DNA from: Actinomycetes bacterium
Lineage (GTDB): Bacteria; Actinomycetota; Actinomycetes; Propionibacteriales; Propionibacteriaceae
Assembly (NCBI GenBank): GCA_023432725.1
Contig: JAEYUH010000221.1
Coordinates: forward strand, 1 to 6,117
Direction of reading: 5' to 3'
Length of the DNA: 6,117 nt
The notes under the pieces: model-generated
Databases searched by the model: none
Told to the model about the DNA's origin: nothing
Seen by the model: the letters and a program-made list of their open reading frames with translations, nothing else
Shown here: positions 5,845-6,117 of the stretch, piece by piece
Layout of the letters: every line of letters starts with the position of its first letter
Position numbering within the stretch: the stretch's first letter is position 1
Translations under genes and position numbers: made by a program

Positions 5845-6117
5845 TCACTTGAACCCCGTGTTGGCTACGCCCTGGATGACGTACTTCTGGGCGAAGAGGT
5901 AGATGGCGAGCATCGGGAGGATCGAGACGACCGAGCCGGCCATCATGACGTCCCAGTCGGTCGTGTACTGGCCCTGCAGTCCGGCCAGGGCCAGCGGGAG
6001 GGTCTTCATCTCGGCGGACCGCAGGATCACCAGCGGCCAGAGGAAGGCGTTCCAGCTGCTCATGAACGCGAACACCGTGAGGGTGGCGAGCGCGGGTCCG
6101 ATCAGCGGCAGGATGAC
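5845..6117 (-). CDS. Carbohydrate ABC transporter permease (MalG-like, CUT1), C-terminal 90 residues only
   Basis: This is the inner-membrane channel subunit of a sugar importer. The reading frame is open to the right edge, so the 5' end is outside the window. The visible part opens with ILPLIGPAL (2-10 of the fragment), the tail of the EAA loop that contacts the ATPase. Next come a membrane segment running into SSWNAFLWPLVIL (20-32), the typical TTDWDVMMAGSV region (52-63), and a last hydrophobic segment ending in QKYVIQGVANTGFK. MalG-type permeases end in just this way. The stop is TGA at 5847-5845, 23 bases before the binding-protein start, so the two genes are probably co-transcribed. A partner MalF-like permease is expected farther right. 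A shared MsmK/MsiK-type ATPase encoded elsewhere is common for CUT1 systems in actinobacteria; that is known of the family and not seen here. Confidence 0.94.
   Translation of the reverse strand, partial: VILPLIGPALATLTVFAFMSSWNAFLWPLVILRSAEMKTLPLALAGLQGQYTTDWDVMMAGSVVSILPMLAIYLFAQKYVIQGVANTGFK

Noticed and set aside
5819..5848. GTG start at 5848 for the binding lipoprotein, with GTGA overlap of the permease stop
   Set aside because: It would add MTRPRKEET before the signal peptide, and the ATG at 5821 has its own good ribosome binding site.
4529..5902. Plus-strand open frame (457 codons) opposite the binding-protein gene
   Set aside because: It mirrors the lipoprotein gene, is rich in Gly/Val/Arg repeats of codon origin, and has no domain signature.

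Overview
The window is very GC-rich (roughly 70% by eye). Codon third positions are almost all G or C, and the proteins read like those of high-GC Gram-positive bacteria: a lipoprotein with an LAAC lipobox, a CUT1-type sugar transporter and bacterial GH15/GH31 enzymes. This suggests an actinobacterium, perhaps of the Kribbella, Nocardioides or Propionibacterium-like kind. The genus is inference.

Layout. Bases 1-1118 (+) carry the 3' three quarters of an M17 leucyl aminopeptidase gene whose start lies off the left edge. Everything else is on the minus strand and reads from right to left as one likely operon. In order these are the 3' end of a MalG-like sugar ABC permease (6117-5845), a sugar-binding lipoprotein (5821-4541), a 68-base gap holding two GC-rich stem-loops, a short GH15 enzyme (4472-3363), and a GH31 enzyme (3366-1087). 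GH15 and GH31 overlap by 4 bases (GTGA). The GH31 gene runs 32 bases into the 3' end of the convergent aminopeptidase gene. No gene-free stretch exceeds 68 bases, and I see no RNA gene, mobile element, CRISPR array or origin.

How it works together. The lipoprotein and permease would import an oligosaccharide. The two glycosidases have no signal peptide, so they should act on it in the cytoplasm. A neighbouring pair of GH31 and short GH15 with a sugar transporter matches a pathway described in Kribbella flavida. There, imported cyclobis-(1->6)-alpha-nigerosyl (CNN, a cyclic glucotetraose with alternating alpha-1,3 and alpha-1,6 links made from starch) is cut by a GH31 1,3-alpha-isomaltosidase to isomaltose, and a GH15 isomaltose glucohydrolase then cuts the isomaltose to glucose. 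The GH15 here has the acid/base spacing recalled for that enzyme, and Phe281 where most family members have Tyr. Assignment of this locus to CNN or related isomaltosyl-1,3-glucan catabolism is therefore the main hypothesis. The family assignments are firm; the substrate is inferred. The second permease and the regulator expected in such a locus would lie beyond the right edge, and the ATPase may be encoded elsewhere.
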